Shown here piece after piece: positions 9,297-18,690 of a stretch of DNA of 64,000 nucleotides. The notes under the pieces were generated by a model that ran no database searches, had not been told where the DNA came from, and saw only the letters and a list, made by a program, of their open reading frames with translations. This stretch comes from Candidatus Legionella polyplacis (GTDB lineage Bacteria > Pseudomonadota > Gammaproteobacteria > Legionellales > Legionellaceae): positions 372,001 through 436,000 of the forward strand of contig NZ_CP021497.1 of NCBI RefSeq assembly GCF_002776555.1, read 5' to 3'. Position 1 is the first letter of the stretch. Each line of letters begins with the position of its first letter. The translations under genes and the position numbers were made by a program.

Positions 9297-9638
9297 TTAA
9301 TTGTTTTGTAATATTGTTTTTAACTTTCCTTGATTAAAAAGATTTTCTATTATATCTGATCCTCCTATTAATTTTCCATTTACATATAGTTGAGGAAATG
9401 TTGGCCAATTAGAGTATTTTGGTAATGCTTTACGTATGTCAGTATTCTCTAATACATCTATATATCTAAAATTTTCTATGTTACAAGCAGTTATATATCT
9501 GATGGCTTTTTCAGAAAATCCACATTTTGGATTATCTGGATTTCCTTTCATATATAGAATAATTGGGTTTTCATTTATCTGTTTTTTGATAAGATTAATT
9601 ATTAGTTGATTATGTTCGTTTTTTGTTTCTTTGTTCAA
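9297..9638 (-). CDS. grxD: Monothiol glutaredoxin, Grx4 family
   Basis: CGFS-type glutaredoxin that carries a [2Fe-2S] cluster with glutathione and delivers it to Fe-S proteins. 113 aa, full length. The KCGFSEKAIRYI active-site motif (about residues 38-49), the FPQLYVNGKLIGGSDI segment (about 80-95) and the WPTFPQ cis-proline loop are present. The start is TTG at 9638; no ATG lies at the conserved N-terminus and GAGG stands about 8 nt upstream on the minus strand. Leftward, 34 nt before the peroxiredoxin gene, so probably cotranscribed with it. Confidence 0.93.
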   Translation of the reverse strand: MNKETKNEHNQLIINLIKKQINENPIILYMKGNPDNPKCGFSEKAIRYITACNIENFRYIDVLENTDIRKALPKYSNWPTFPQLYVNGKLIGGSDIIENLFNQGKLKTILQNN

Positions 9639-9781
9639 GGTAAAACCTCATTTATAATTTTGATTTTGTTTTTTTGTATTTAATAATAATTTATTAATGT
9701 TAAAATTGCAAATTTTTATAATGATTAAATAATTAATTTTTTACTCAAAAATTAATTTTTTAAAAATTTGATATTCAGTGT

Positions 9782-9809
9782 TTGAATTTTATTATTATTA
9801 CTGTATAAT
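9782..9809 (+). promoter_or_regulatory. Putative sodB promoter
   Basis: TTGAAT (9782-9787), 16-nt spacer, TATAAT (9804-9809), about 40 nt before the sodB start; a strong GAGGGG ribosome-binding site follows at 9836-9841. Consensus-like -10, weaker -35; candidate only. Confidence 0.4.
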
Positions 9810-9849
9810 AATGAGATCTAACATAATTATAGATTGAGGGGCTTTTAAT

Positions 9850-10431
9850 ATGTCATTTGATTTATCTCCACTTCCTTATGAAATGGATGCTCTTGTTCCT
9901 TTTTTATCTAAAGAAACTATTTTTTTTCATTATGAGAAACATCATCGTGCTTATTTAAATAATCTTAATAGGTTAATTATTGATACTCAGTATAAATCTT
10001 CTACTTTGGAAGATATATTACAATGTTCATCTGGAGATTTATTTAATAATGCTGCACAAGTATGGAATCATACATTTTATTGGAAGTGTTTAAGTCCTGT
10101 AGGTGGGGGAAATCCTGTTGGGAAAGTTCGTGATATTATTATTAGTAATTTTGGGTCATTTGATAAATTTAAAGATAATTTTACTAATAGTTCTTTATCT
10201 TTTTTTGGATCTGGATGGATTTGGTTGGTTTTAGATAGCAGAGATAATTCAATAAAAATTGAGACCACTATTAATGCATATAATCCGTTGATTCAAGGTA
10301 AAACTCCATTGTTAACGTTTGATTTATGGGAACATGCATACTATATAGATTATAGAAATTCTAGAATAGATTATATTAATTCATTTTGGAGTTTAGTAAA
10401 TTGGGAATTTGTTAATAGTAAAATTTGTTAG
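9850..10431 (+). CDS. sodB: Superoxide dismutase (Fe type)
   Basis: Cytosolic enzyme that dismutates superoxide to oxygen and peroxide. 193 aa, the E. coli SodB length. Metal ligands are visible: His in FFHYEKHH (about residue 26), His in VWNHTFYW (about 74), Asp and His in TFDLWEHAYYIDY (about 157 and 161). FFGSGWIWLV and the NNAAQVWNHTFYW block with GGG...G, and the absence of Mn-type signatures, favour iron. Product peroxide would go to the peroxiredoxin encoded nearby. Divergent from grxD, with its own likely promoter. Confidence 0.96.
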   Translation: MSFDLSPLPYEMDALVPFLSKETIFFHYEKHHRAYLNNLNRLIIDTQYKSSTLEDILQCSSGDLFNNAAQVWNHTFYWKCLSPVGGGNPVGKVRDIIISNFGSFDKFKDNFTNSSLSFFGSGWIWLVLDSRDNSIKIETTINAYNPLIQGKTPLLTFDLWEHAYYIDYRNSRIDYINSFWSLVNWEFVNSKIC

Positions 10432-10524
10432 TTTTTTTTAAAAATAGCTTATTTATTTATAAATGAATTTTTTTAAGTTTTATAATTTTAATATTGTATA
10501 AGAATTACATTCTAAATGTATATT

Positions 10525-11304
10525 TTATTTACTAGTATTAGCATACAATTTTTGTCTTATAATTTCATATAAACATATTCCTACTGATACAGAAATATTT
10601 AGGCATTTTAGTTCTTTATTGAATGTTGGAATTGAAAATAAAAAATCACAGTGTTGTTTGATAGAATGACGTATTCCTTTGTTTTCGGATCCGAATATTA
10701 AAGCAATGGATATTGATTTAAAGTTAGTTGTATATAAATTCTTTTTTGCTTCTGGAGTTGAACCAAAAATCCATATTTTATTTTTTTTTAAAGTTTTTAT
10801 AGATCTGATCAAGTTAGTTGTTGTAATTATTGGTATATGATTTAATGATCCACAGGAAGATTTATTGATGATGTGGGTAAATTTTTTTATATTATTTTTT
10901 TTTGGTATTAGTATAAAATCTACTTTAAATAAGCTTGCTGTTCTTATGCATGAACCTAAATTTTGTGGATCTGTTATTCTATCTAATATTATTATTAGAT
11001 TTAATTTTTTTTTGCTTTTAATTAATGCTTCTAGTTTTTTTTCATTATAAAAATATTTATTATTATTGATAATTGCAATAATTCCTTGATGAAGGATATT
11101 TGGATACATTTTTTTAATTTTATTTATTGGAGTTTTTTCAATAAAAATATTATTTTTATTAGCTAATTGAATAATTTTTTGAAATCGTATGTCATTTCTT
11201 GTTTTATTAATAATGATTTTTTTTATGTTTTTTTTAATATTTTTTTTATTATTTGTTAAAAGTAAGTGTACTGGATGAAATCCATATACATAATTATTAT
11301 GCAT
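10525..11304 (-). CDS. rlmB: 23S rRNA (guanosine-2'-O-)-methyltransferase
   Basis: SPOUT-family (TrmH-type) methyltransferase that methylates the ribose of G2251 in 23S rRNA, in the peptidyl-tRNA loop. 259 aa. N-terminal substrate-binding domain begins YGFHPVHLLL; the catalytic domain carries motif 1 RITDPQNLGSCIRTA (about residue 110), motif 2 LIFGSENKGIR (about 207) and motif 3 LNISVSVGICLYE (about 235). It starts 2 nt after the stop of rnr, the usual rnr-rlmB operon of gammaproteobacteria. Confidence 0.95.
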   Translation of the reverse strand: MHNNYVYGFHPVHLLLTNNKKNIKKNIKKIIINKTRNDIRFQKIIQLANKNNIFIEKTPINKIKKMYPNILHQGIIAIINNNKYFYNEKKLEALIKSKKKLNLIIILDRITDPQNLGSCIRTASLFKVDFILIPKKNNIKKFTHIINKSSCGSLNHIPIITTTNLIRSIKTLKKNKIWIFGSTPEAKKNLYTTNFKSISIALIFGSENKGIRHSIKQHCDFLFSIPTFNKELKCLNISVSVGICLYEIIRQKLYANTSK

Positions 11305-11306
11305 AA

Positions 11307-13043
11307 TTAAAGTTTATTGATAAGTTTGAGAATAATTTTTTTTTTATTTACATTAATTTTTGTTATTGATACATTTATGTTATCTCCTAGATTATATGTA
11401 TTTTTATTTTTTTTTCCAATTAAATTATATTTAGTATTATTAAAAATATAGTAGTCGTCTTTTAGTGTTTTTATATAAATTATTCCTTTTGAATGCCATT
11501 TTTTTAAATCTACAATTATATTAAAACGAGTGATTGATATTATTGTACCTTGTATTTGTTTTCCTATTTTTTTTTGTAAAAAGTTGCATTTTAACCATAA
11601 AATTAGATTTTTTGTAACTTTGTCTGAACGTTGTTCTGTAAAACTGCAATGTTTACTTAATTCTTTAATGTCTTTTTGAGAATAGTAAAAATTTTTGGGT
11701 GATTTATATTTTATAATATGTGATATAGCCCTATGCATTAGTAAATCTGAATATCTACGTATTGGAGAAGTAAAATGTGTATATTCTTTGTAAGCTAGTC
11801 CAAAATGTCCAAAATTTTTTTCACTGTATTTTGCTCGTTTCATTGATTTTATTATTGTTGATTCAAGAAAGTAATATTTAGGGTTTTGATAAATTTTATT
11901 TATTATTTTTTGTATATTTTTTGATTGAATTGATTCATTATTTTTAGTTTTAAATCCTATTGCATTTAAAAATAGAAATAATTTTTTTATTTTTTTTTTG
12001 TCTGGATTTTCATGTGTTCTATATATAGATGGAATTTTATATTTTTTTAATAATTTTGCAATTTCTGTATTAACTATTAACATACATTCTTCAACAATTT
12101 CATGTGCATCATTTTTTTTTATAGATATAATTTTTTTAATTTTTTTTTCTTTGTTTAATTTTAGTGAAATATCTGTGTTATTTAATTTTAGTGCTCCACG
12201 TGATTTTCGATTTTTAAGTAAAATTTGTTTTAATTGATATAGTTTTTTGATAATAGTCCAATTTTTTTTGTGTTTATTGTCAATATTTTTTTTATTTATC
12301 CACTGATTTACTTGATTATAAGTGAGTTGAGCATATGAACGGAAAATTCCTTTATAAAAATATGTATTATTAATTTTTCCATTTTTGTGAATATTAATTT
12401 CAATAATTATGCATAATCTATCTTTGTTAGGTAATAATGAACATATATTGTTAGATAATTTTTCTGGAAGCATTGGTATAACTCTATTAGGGAAATATAT
12501 AGAATTTCCTCTTCTTGCTGCTTCTTTATCAATTAGTGAATTAATTGGAATATAGTGACTAACATCGGCAATGGCTACATAAAGTTGATAGTTTTTTTTA
12601 GATGTTTGTTTGCAATATACTGCATCATCTAAATCTTTTGCATTTTCATTATCTATTGTAATAAATGGTATTGTTCTTAGATCTTTTCTTTTTTTGAATT
12701 CAGATTTTTTTATATATTGTGAAATTTTTTTTGTCTCGTTTAATATTTTTTTTGTCCATTTATAAGGAATATTATTGGATAATATTATTTCTTTTGTTTT
12801 TATTTCTGTTGTTATGTTATTGCCTAAGATTTTTATAATTTTTCCGTTTGTTTTATATTTTTTTGTTGAAAATGTAGTACTTACTAATACTATTTGTCCA
12901 GATATAGCTCCTAAATAAAATTTTTTATGGATGAAAATTATATTTTTTAATGATTTATTATAGGGAATAACATATCCTATATTTTTTTTTATAAAAAATT
13001 TTCCTATTTTTAAAGAACAATTTTTAATAGTTTTATGATTCAT
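11307..13043 (-). CDS. rnr: Ribonuclease R, N-terminally shortened
   Basis: Processive 3'-5' exoribonuclease of the RNB family, able to digest structured RNA and involved in rRNA and mRNA turnover. 578 aa against about 720-810 in free-living relatives: the N-terminal helix-turn-helix region and most of the first cold-shock domain are missing. The catalytic core is intact, with ITIDNENAKDLDDAVYC (about residues 128-145), RGNSIYFPNRVIPMLPEKLSN segments and GLAYKEYTHFTSPIRRYSDLLMHR. A C-terminal S1 domain follows (about 495-575). ATG at 13043 is the first usable start. It is operonic with rlmB. The shortened N-terminus may weaken duplex unwinding (inference). Confidence 0.93.
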   Translation of the reverse strand: MNHKTIKNCSLKIGKFFIKKNIGYVIPYNKSLKNIIFIHKKFYLGAISGQIVLVSTTFSTKKYKTNGKIIKILGNNITTEIKTKEIILSNNIPYKWTKKILNETKKISQYIKKSEFKKRKDLRTIPFITIDNENAKDLDDAVYCKQTSKKNYQLYVAIADVSHYIPINSLIDKEAARRGNSIYFPNRVIPMLPEKLSNNICSLLPNKDRLCIIIEINIHKNGKINNTYFYKGIFRSYAQLTYNQVNQWINKKNIDNKHKKNWTIIKKLYQLKQILLKNRKSRGALKLNNTDISLKLNKEKKIKKIISIKKNDAHEIVEECMLIVNTEIAKLLKKYKIPSIYRTHENPDKKKIKKLFLFLNAIGFKTKNNESIQSKNIQKIINKIYQNPKYYFLESTIIKSMKRAKYSEKNFGHFGLAYKEYTHFTSPIRRYSDLLMHRAISHIIKYKSPKNFYYSQKDIKELSKHCSFTEQRSDKVTKNLILWLKCNFLQKKIGKQIQGTIISITRFNIIVDLKKWHSKGIIYIKTLKDDYYIFNNTKYNLIGKKNKNTYNLGDNINVSITKINVNKKKIILKLINKL

Positions 13044-13536
13044 TTTTTTGTATTAATGGTAAAATATTGATAATTTTTGATTGTATATGTAGAAATATGT
13101 TTTTTTGAGAAAATATAATATTTTTTATTTTAATTCTTATTAACAAGTGTTTATTTTTTATAGAGTACAAGGATAGTAAAAAAATATATCTATATTTATG
13201 TAATTTTAAATTTTAAAATTATTTAATTTTTTAATATTATTCTAGCATAGTTTATTATATGATTGTAATAAATAGTTATTTTTTTAATAATATTTTGTAT
13301 ATAGAGATTTTAAGAAAATTATAATTTTTATAGAAATAGGGTTTGATTTTTGTTAAAAGATTTTATATAAAAATTTTATAGTGTTGAATTAAATATAGTT
13401 TATTAAAGAATAGATAATTTTTATGTAAGTTTATATTAAACTGATTAGTTTTATTTATTTTAATATATGGTTTTTGTTAAAATTTATATTAATAAAATAT
13501 GAATTAGTGATTTTATAGATAAATTTAAATTTAGTT
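13044..13536. other. rnr-ffh divergent intergenic region
   Basis: About 490 nt of AT-rich spacer between divergent rnr and ffh. No coding frame, tRNA or strong hairpin was recognised; it was checked for 4.5S RNA, the partner of Ffh, without success. Promoters of both genes presumably lie here. Confidence 0.5.
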
Positions 13537-14925
13537 ATGTTTGAGAATTTAACGAATAAATTATCATTTATATTTGATAGGTTTAAAAGAAAAAAAAATA
13601 TTAGTAAAGATAGTATTTACTGGATGTTAAATAAAATTCGTATTTCTTTTATTGAATTAGGTGTGTCTATTGTTGTTGTTAATAATTTTATACAAAAGAT
13701 AGAACAGAAAATATTGGGAGAAAAAGTATTATTTAATGAGAATTTATTTAAGTTTATTAAAAAAGTTATTTATGATGAGTTAGTTTTTATTTTAGGAGGT
13801 AAAGTATGTAATGAATTAGTTTTAAAGAGTTGTAATTTGAATTATAACTCTATTGCAATATTATTTTTAATTGGTTTACAAGGATCTGGAAAGACAACAA
13901 CTTCTGCTAAATTGGCATTATATTTAAAAGAAAAAATGCGTAAAAATGTTATGTTATCTAGTTTGGATATATATAGACCTGGAGCAGTTGAGCAATTAAA
14001 GATTTTATCTGAGGAGGTTATGGTTCCTTTTTTTTCCTTAGATTTATTAAAAAATAAGTATAAACCAATAGATATTGCAAAGAAATCATTAAAAGAAGCA
14101 GAAAGATTAAATATGGATATAGTTATTTTTGATACAGCAGGAAGGTTGCATGTGAATTCTATTATGATGAAAGAGTTAAAAGATTTGTATGATAGTATTT
14201 ATCCATCAGAAGTTTTGTTTGTGATTGATAGTATGGTAGGTCAAGATTCGATTAATATCGTAAAAAGTTTTTATAATTTTATTCCATTTACAGGATTTAT
14301 CTTAACTAAAGTTGATAGTGATTCTCAATGTGGTGTAGCATTTTCTATAAAATATGTTGTTGATAAACCTATTAAGTTTATAGGAAACGGAGAAAGTATT
14401 TATGATTTTGAATTTTTTTATCCAGATAGAATAGCTTCTAACATATTAGGTATGGGTGATATTTTTGGTTTTTTTGATGAGATTCAAAAAAAAATGGATA
14501 ATAATATTACGCATAAACAGGAAAGTACAGAATTATTTAATAGAGTTAGTGATGAAAGATTATTAAATTTAGAAGATTTTAAGAAATATTTATTAAATTT
14601 ATATAAAATAGAAAATATTTCTAATTTAATAAATAAATTACCGAGTATTAATTTAAATTTAGAAAGAATAAAAAATTCTTTTAGTAAGCAGGAAATTAAA
14701 AAATATATTGCCATAATTGATTCTATGACTTTAATAGAACGTAATTTTCCTAAGATTATTATTGGTTCTCGAAAAAAAAGAATAGCAATCGGTTCTGGAA
14801 CGAAAATTCAAGATGTTAATCGTGTGTTAAAAGAGTTTGATAGAGTAAATAAAATAATTAAAGATTATAAAAAAATTGATAATTTTAAGAAATTGTTTTT
14901 TTCTTTAAAAAAGTATAAAAAATGA
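13537..14925 (+). CDS. ffh: Signal recognition particle protein Ffh
   Basis: GTPase that, with 4.5S RNA, recognises hydrophobic signal sequences on nascent chains and docks with FtsY. 462 aa. N domain about 1-85; G domain with G1 GLQGSGKTTTSAKL (about residue 112), DIYRPGAVEQL (about 146), G3 DTAGRLH (about 198) and G4 TKVDSDSQCG (about 258), where the family normally has TKLDGDARGG. The M domain (about 320-462) keeps the RNA-binding SRKKRIAIGSGTKIQDVN helix-turn-helix but holds one methionine after residue 320, whereas Ffh M domains are normally methionine-rich. The reading frame is intact. ATG at 13537 gives the canonical MFENLTNKLS start. Confidence 0.96.
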   Translation: MFENLTNKLSFIFDRFKRKKNISKDSIYWMLNKIRISFIELGVSIVVVNNFIQKIEQKILGEKVLFNENLFKFIKKVIYDELVFILGGKVCNELVLKSCNLNYNSIAILFLIGLQGSGKTTTSAKLALYLKEKMRKNVMLSSLDIYRPGAVEQLKILSEEVMVPFFSLDLLKNKYKPIDIAKKSLKEAERLNMDIVIFDTAGRLHVNSIMMKELKDLYDSIYPSEVLFVIDSMVGQDSINIVKSFYNFIPFTGFILTKVDSDSQCGVAFSIKYVVDKPIKFIGNGESIYDFEFFYPDRIASNILGMGDIFGFFDEIQKKMDNNITHKQESTELFNRVSDERLLNLEDFKKYLLNLYKIENISNLINKLPSINLNLERIKNSFSKQEIKKYIAIIDSMTLIERNFPKIIIGSRKKRIAIGSGTKIQDVNRVLKEFDRVNKIIKDYKKIDNFKKLFFSLKKYKK

Positions 14926-14993
14926 ATTAGCTGACAATTTTTTAGATTGTTTTTTTTTTAATATTATTAATAATATTAATATTTTTGATGTTT

Positions 14994-15821
14994 TTAGTTT
15001 TTGTTGTTATAGTGTTCTAGTCCTGGTACTTGAAAATATTTTTTATCTTGTAATCTTAAAGCTGTTAATTTTTTTCCCCATACGCATCCAGTATCTAATG
15101 GGTATATGTTTGGTTGCTTACATATACCGTTTAGTTTGGACCAGTGCCCAAATATAATATCTTCATGTATATTTTTTCTTGTAGGGACTTTAAACCATGG
15201 GAAATAATTGTTCTTTTTTAAATTAATATTTTTGTATTTTAATAATAAATTTCCATTTACATTACAGTATCTCATTTTTGTGAAGTAATTACTTAATCTT
15301 TTGTATTTATTAAAAATATATTTATATTTTTGGTAACTGATTTTTTTTTTGTATAATTGGTTGGTTATTGAAAAATATAGTCCTGTATTTATAAATATTT
15401 TTAATTGATTTGCATAAAATCTTGCTAGGATTGAATCCCATATGGGTGGGATTCCAGCATGACACATGATTATATTTAATTTTTTACTATAATGTAGAAT
15501 AGATTGTTGTTTTAACCAATGTCCTAAATGTATTATGTCATGCGCTTGTAATATTGTTTTGGTTTTTTTGTCAATATATTTTGAAAATTGTTTATTAAAT
15601 ATACAATTAAGCAGATATAGATCGTGATTTCCTAAAGAAATATTTGGTTTTATGGATAAATTTTTTATAAAACGTAATACTTTTATAGAATTAGGTCCTC
15701 TATTTACTAAATCTCCTACAAACCAAAGTTTATCTTTTTTATCAGAAAAGTTAATTATTTCTAAAAGTTTCAATAAACTATCATAACATCCATGTATGTC
15801 TCCTATTGCGTAATCAGACAT
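14994..15821 (-). CDS. apaH: Bis(5'-nucleosyl)-tetraphosphatase, symmetrical
   Basis: Cytosolic metallophosphatase that splits diadenosine tetraphosphate into two ADP and can also decap Np4-capped RNA. 275 aa. Calcineurin-type metal motifs in order: GDIHGCYDS (about residue 6), GDLVNRGPNS (about 35), LGNHDLY (about 63) and CHAGIPP (about 122). ATG at 15821 gives the family N-terminus MSDYAIGDIHG; a TTG five codons upstream was rejected. Placed between convergent ffh and, further upstream on the same strand, rsmA, echoing the enterobacterial rsmA-apaG-apaH order with apaG missing. Confidence 0.95.
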   Translation of the reverse strand: MSDYAIGDIHGCYDSLLKLLEIINFSDKKDKLWFVGDLVNRGPNSIKVLRFIKNLSIKPNISLGNHDLYLLNCIFNKQFSKYIDKKTKTILQAHDIIHLGHWLKQQSILHYSKKLNIIMCHAGIPPIWDSILARFYANQLKIFINTGLYFSITNQLYKKKISYQKYKYIFNKYKRLSNYFTKMRYCNVNGNLLLKYKNINLKKNNYFPWFKVPTRKNIHEDIIFGHWSKLNGICKQPNIYPLDTGCVWGKKLTALRLQDKKYFQVPGLEHYNNKN

Positions 15822-16037
15822 TGTTAAATAAAACAAAAGTTAAATATATTTGTGAAAATAAATAATAACAATAATATAGCATATTTTGTATGTTTTTATA
15901 TAATTGTTTTATGTTCTATTATTAAAATTCATTGTAATAATAGTATCTATTTTATAGAGTGAGTATACGAAATATATCTTCATATGTGTTCAATTATATA
16001 TTAGTAAAGATTGATTTTTTTTGACGTATCTAATATA

Positions 16038-16826
16038 TTAGGTAGAGAGTTTTTTTATAAAATTTGTAATTCTGATATATTCATTAATGTGAATTTGTTC
16101 TGGTCTTAAATTAGGGTTTATTTGTAATTTGATAAAGTGTTGTTGTTTTAATATTGGTTTAAAATTATTTAATAATGTTTTTCGACGCATTGAGAAAGCT
16201 TTTTTTATTACTTTAGTAAGTAATAAATAATCTGTAATTTTACTTAAAGGATGATTATATGGAATTAGTTTTATCATTGATGAGGTTACTTTTGGTTTTG
16301 GAAAAAAATTTTTTGCTTTTACTGTAAATAGGTATTGAATTTTATAATTATATTGCATAATAATTGTTAGTTGACCATATTCTTTAGAGGATGGATTTGC
16401 TGTTAGTCTTAAAGCAACTTCTTTTTGTATCATGAAGTGCATGGTATTAATAAATTTTTTATATTTTATAAAATGCATTAATAGCTGTATAGATATGTTG
16501 TAAGGTAAATTTCCTATGATATACAAATCTTTACCCCATTGAGAGTAATCTATGTTTAATGCGTTTTTTATAATTAATTTTAATTTATTAGCATGTGGTA
16601 ATTTAAGTAATGGTTTTTGAATTTTTTTATCTATATCTATTGCTATTAATTGATTTGATTTTTTTAATAGATATTTAGTTATAGCTCCTAAACCAGGTCC
16701 TATTTCTATGATTTTATTTTTTGGATTTATATTTAGTAAATGTAAAATTTTTTTAATTATTTTTTTTGATTTTAGAAAATGTTGTCCATATTTTTTTTGA
16801 TAGATATGATGATGTTTTTTATACAT
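16038..16826 (-). CDS. rsmA: 16S rRNA (adenine1518/1519-N6)-dimethyltransferase
   Basis: KsgA methyltransferase that dimethylates two adjacent adenines in the 3' terminal helix of 16S rRNA, a late quality check in 30S assembly. 262 aa, normal length. S-adenosylmethionine-binding EIGPGLGAITKYLL (about residues 41-54), IAIDID (about 62-67) and the catalytic NLPYNIS (about 112-118) are present; KKYGQHFL at the start is typical. Leftward, about 200 nt upstream of apaH. The target loop in the 16S gene here is preserved. Confidence 0.96.
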   Translation of the reverse strand: MYKKHHHIYQKKYGQHFLKSKKIIKKILHLLNINPKNKIIEIGPGLGAITKYLLKKSNQLIAIDIDKKIQKPLLKLPHANKLKLIIKNALNIDYSQWGKDLYIIGNLPYNISIQLLMHFIKYKKFINTMHFMIQKEVALRLTANPSSKEYGQLTIIMQYNYKIQYLFTVKAKNFFPKPKVTSSMIKLIPYNHPLSKITDYLLLTKVIKKAFSMRRKTLLNNFKPILKQQHFIKLQINPNLRPEQIHINEYIRITNFIKKLST

Positions 16827-17094
16827 TTTAATTTTTATTCATTGAGAAGTTTATTGTAATTAGTATAGGATATAATGTTATATTAGTAATATATGTTGTG
16901 ATTAATTTATTTTATATTTTATATAATATAGAAATGAATTTTTTATTTTTTTTTAATAAAAAATTATTAGTATAGTAGTAGTTATTTGTTGCAGATTTAA
17001 AGAATTTGATTGATGTTTATATTTTATAAATTTACATTTAGTTAAATTTTATTTTAAAAATATTAATATTTTTTTATAGGAAATTTACTTTAGT

Positions 17095-18531
17095 ATGGAT
17101 AGTAATATAGAAATTTTAAAAAGTTTTATAAAAAAACAAGATATTAAGTTTGTTAATTTAAAATTTATAGATTTTTTTGGTAAATATCATGGAATTTTAA
17201 TGTCATCTAAATTTATTAATGAAAATTTTATAAATTTTGGAAAAATAATTAATAGTTCTTTATTGAATAAATATTTTAAATCAGATTTTAAAGAATATAA
17301 ATTGATTCCTGATATTAGTCATTTTTGGATTGATCCTTTTAGTCAGGAAAAGACTATTATAATTTATTGCGATATATTTGATTTTGAGAATAATGTATAT
17401 TTATATTATGATTTTCGTTCTTTAGCGAAAAGAGTAGAAAACTATGTAAAAGCAAATAGATTTGCTAATAATCTTATATTTAAGGTGTCTCCTAATTTTT
17501 TTTTATTTGATGATGTGTTATGGAAAACAGAGATGAATGGAGTATTTTATCAGGTAAATTCTAAAATGTTAGATTGGAAAGTAAATAATCGTTTTGAAGA
17601 AAATTATATTTTTTCTTTAGATGAAATGTTTAATAAAGATACTACTGGACTATCAATAGATTTTTCAAAAGATATATGTTCTACTATTTCTAATACATTA
17701 TTTTCAATAGGTATACCTGTTGAAATGTATTATTCAAACAAATTCAATAATAATCAATGTGTTTTAACTATGCAGAGCAATTCTTTATTAAATCAATCTG
17801 ATTTTTTTCAGATTTTGAAGTATGTAGTTCATAATGTATCTTATAATTATGGTAAGACATCTACTTTTATGCCATATCCTATTGTTGGAATTAGAGATAA
17901 CATTATGTATTGTAATCATTTTTTAGTAAAAGATAATATTAATTTATTTTTTTTGAAAAAAGATTATAATTATTCTTTAAGTAAAGATAATATTTTTTTT
18001 TATTATCTTAGTGGTATAATAAAGCATATTCGTGCTTTACAGGCATTTACAATGCCTAGTGTTAATAGTTATAAAGGAATACAAACAAATACTAATCGGT
18101 ATATTTTTATATCTCGTTTTTATTTAGAAGATAAACAACAATCTTGTTATGAGTTTTATTCAACTAATAAAGATAGATATTATCAAATAAATATTTGTTT
18201 TATGGATTCGATAATTAATCCTTATTTGGCGTTTTCAGCTATTGTTATGGCTGGTATTGATGGTATTTTGAATAAAGTTTATTCCAAATTGTTAGATCAA
18301 TATATTTTTTCTCAAGAATTTAAAGATAAATTTTATATAAATAATATAATTTTATGTAATTCTTTAGAAGAATCTATAGAATCATTAAAGAATGATTATA
18401 AATTTTTATTAAATGGAAATGTTTTTTCTAAAAAACTTATTCAAGATTATATTAAATTAAAAGAATTAGAAGTTAATAAATACAAATATTTAGTACATCC
18501 ATTTGAATTTGAATTATACTATAATTATTAG
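17095..18531 (+). CDS. Glutamine synthetase homologue lacking catalytic residues
   Basis: Full-length 478-aa relative of GlnA (usual 469 aa), alignable end to end: FVNLKFIDFFGK near the start, KYVVHNVSYNYGKTSTFMPYPI (about 243-264) in two halves, NPYLAFSAIVMAGIDGI (about 374-390) and HPFEFELYY at the C-terminus. Yet the residues that make the active site are replaced. By manual alignment to E. coli/Salmonella numbering: D50 is N53, E129 is S132, E131 is N134, E212 is N215, E220 is V223, H269 is Y272, E357 is N366, R359 is C368, and R339/R344 are also lost. The metal sites and the glutamate and ammonium pockets are therefore absent and normal synthetase activity is not expected. The frame is open throughout. 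Either a structural or regulatory pseudoenzyme, or a decaying gene whose scaffold has outlasted its function. No ntrBC or glnB nearby. Confidence 0.85.
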   Translation: MDSNIEILKSFIKKQDIKFVNLKFIDFFGKYHGILMSSKFINENFINFGKIINSSLLNKYFKSDFKEYKLIPDISHFWIDPFSQEKTIIIYCDIFDFENNVYLYYDFRSLAKRVENYVKANRFANNLIFKVSPNFFLFDDVLWKTEMNGVFYQVNSKMLDWKVNNRFEENYIFSLDEMFNKDTTGLSIDFSKDICSTISNTLFSIGIPVEMYYSNKFNNNQCVLTMQSNSLLNQSDFFQILKYVVHNVSYNYGKTSTFMPYPIVGIRDNIMYCNHFLVKDNINLFFLKKDYNYSLSKDNIFFYYLSGIIKHIRALQAFTMPSVNSYKGIQTNTNRYIFISRFYLEDKQQSCYEFYSTNKDRYYQINICFMDSIINPYLAFSAIVMAGIDGILNKVYSKLLDQYIFSQEFKDKFYINNIILCNSLEESIESLKNDYKFLLNGNVFSKKLIQDYIKLKELEVNKYKYLVHPFEFELYYNY

Positions 18532-18538
18532 TAATTAT

Positions 18539-18579
18539 AATTTAAAAATTTAATTATATTTTATTTTAATTTTTAAATT
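18539..18579 (+). terminator. A/T-only hairpin after the GlnA-like gene
   Basis: Perfect 12-bp inverted repeat (18539-18550 with 18568-18579), 17-nt loop, starting 8 nt after the stop codon. A T7 run follows about 13 nt later. Position suggests a terminator, but composition alone can produce such repeats. Confidence 0.3.
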
Positions 18580-18690
18580 AAATTAATTAGTTTTTTTATA
18601 AATTTTTAATATTTTAGAGTATATTTATATGTATATTATTGGTAAATTTATATAAATTTTTGTTATATATTTGATTATTATTTATTATTT

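Noticed and set aside
13044-13536. Search for 4.5S RNA next to ffh, and for tmRNA or RNase P RNA in all long spacers
   Set aside because: None of the conserved cores of these RNAs could be recognised; they presumably lie outside the window.
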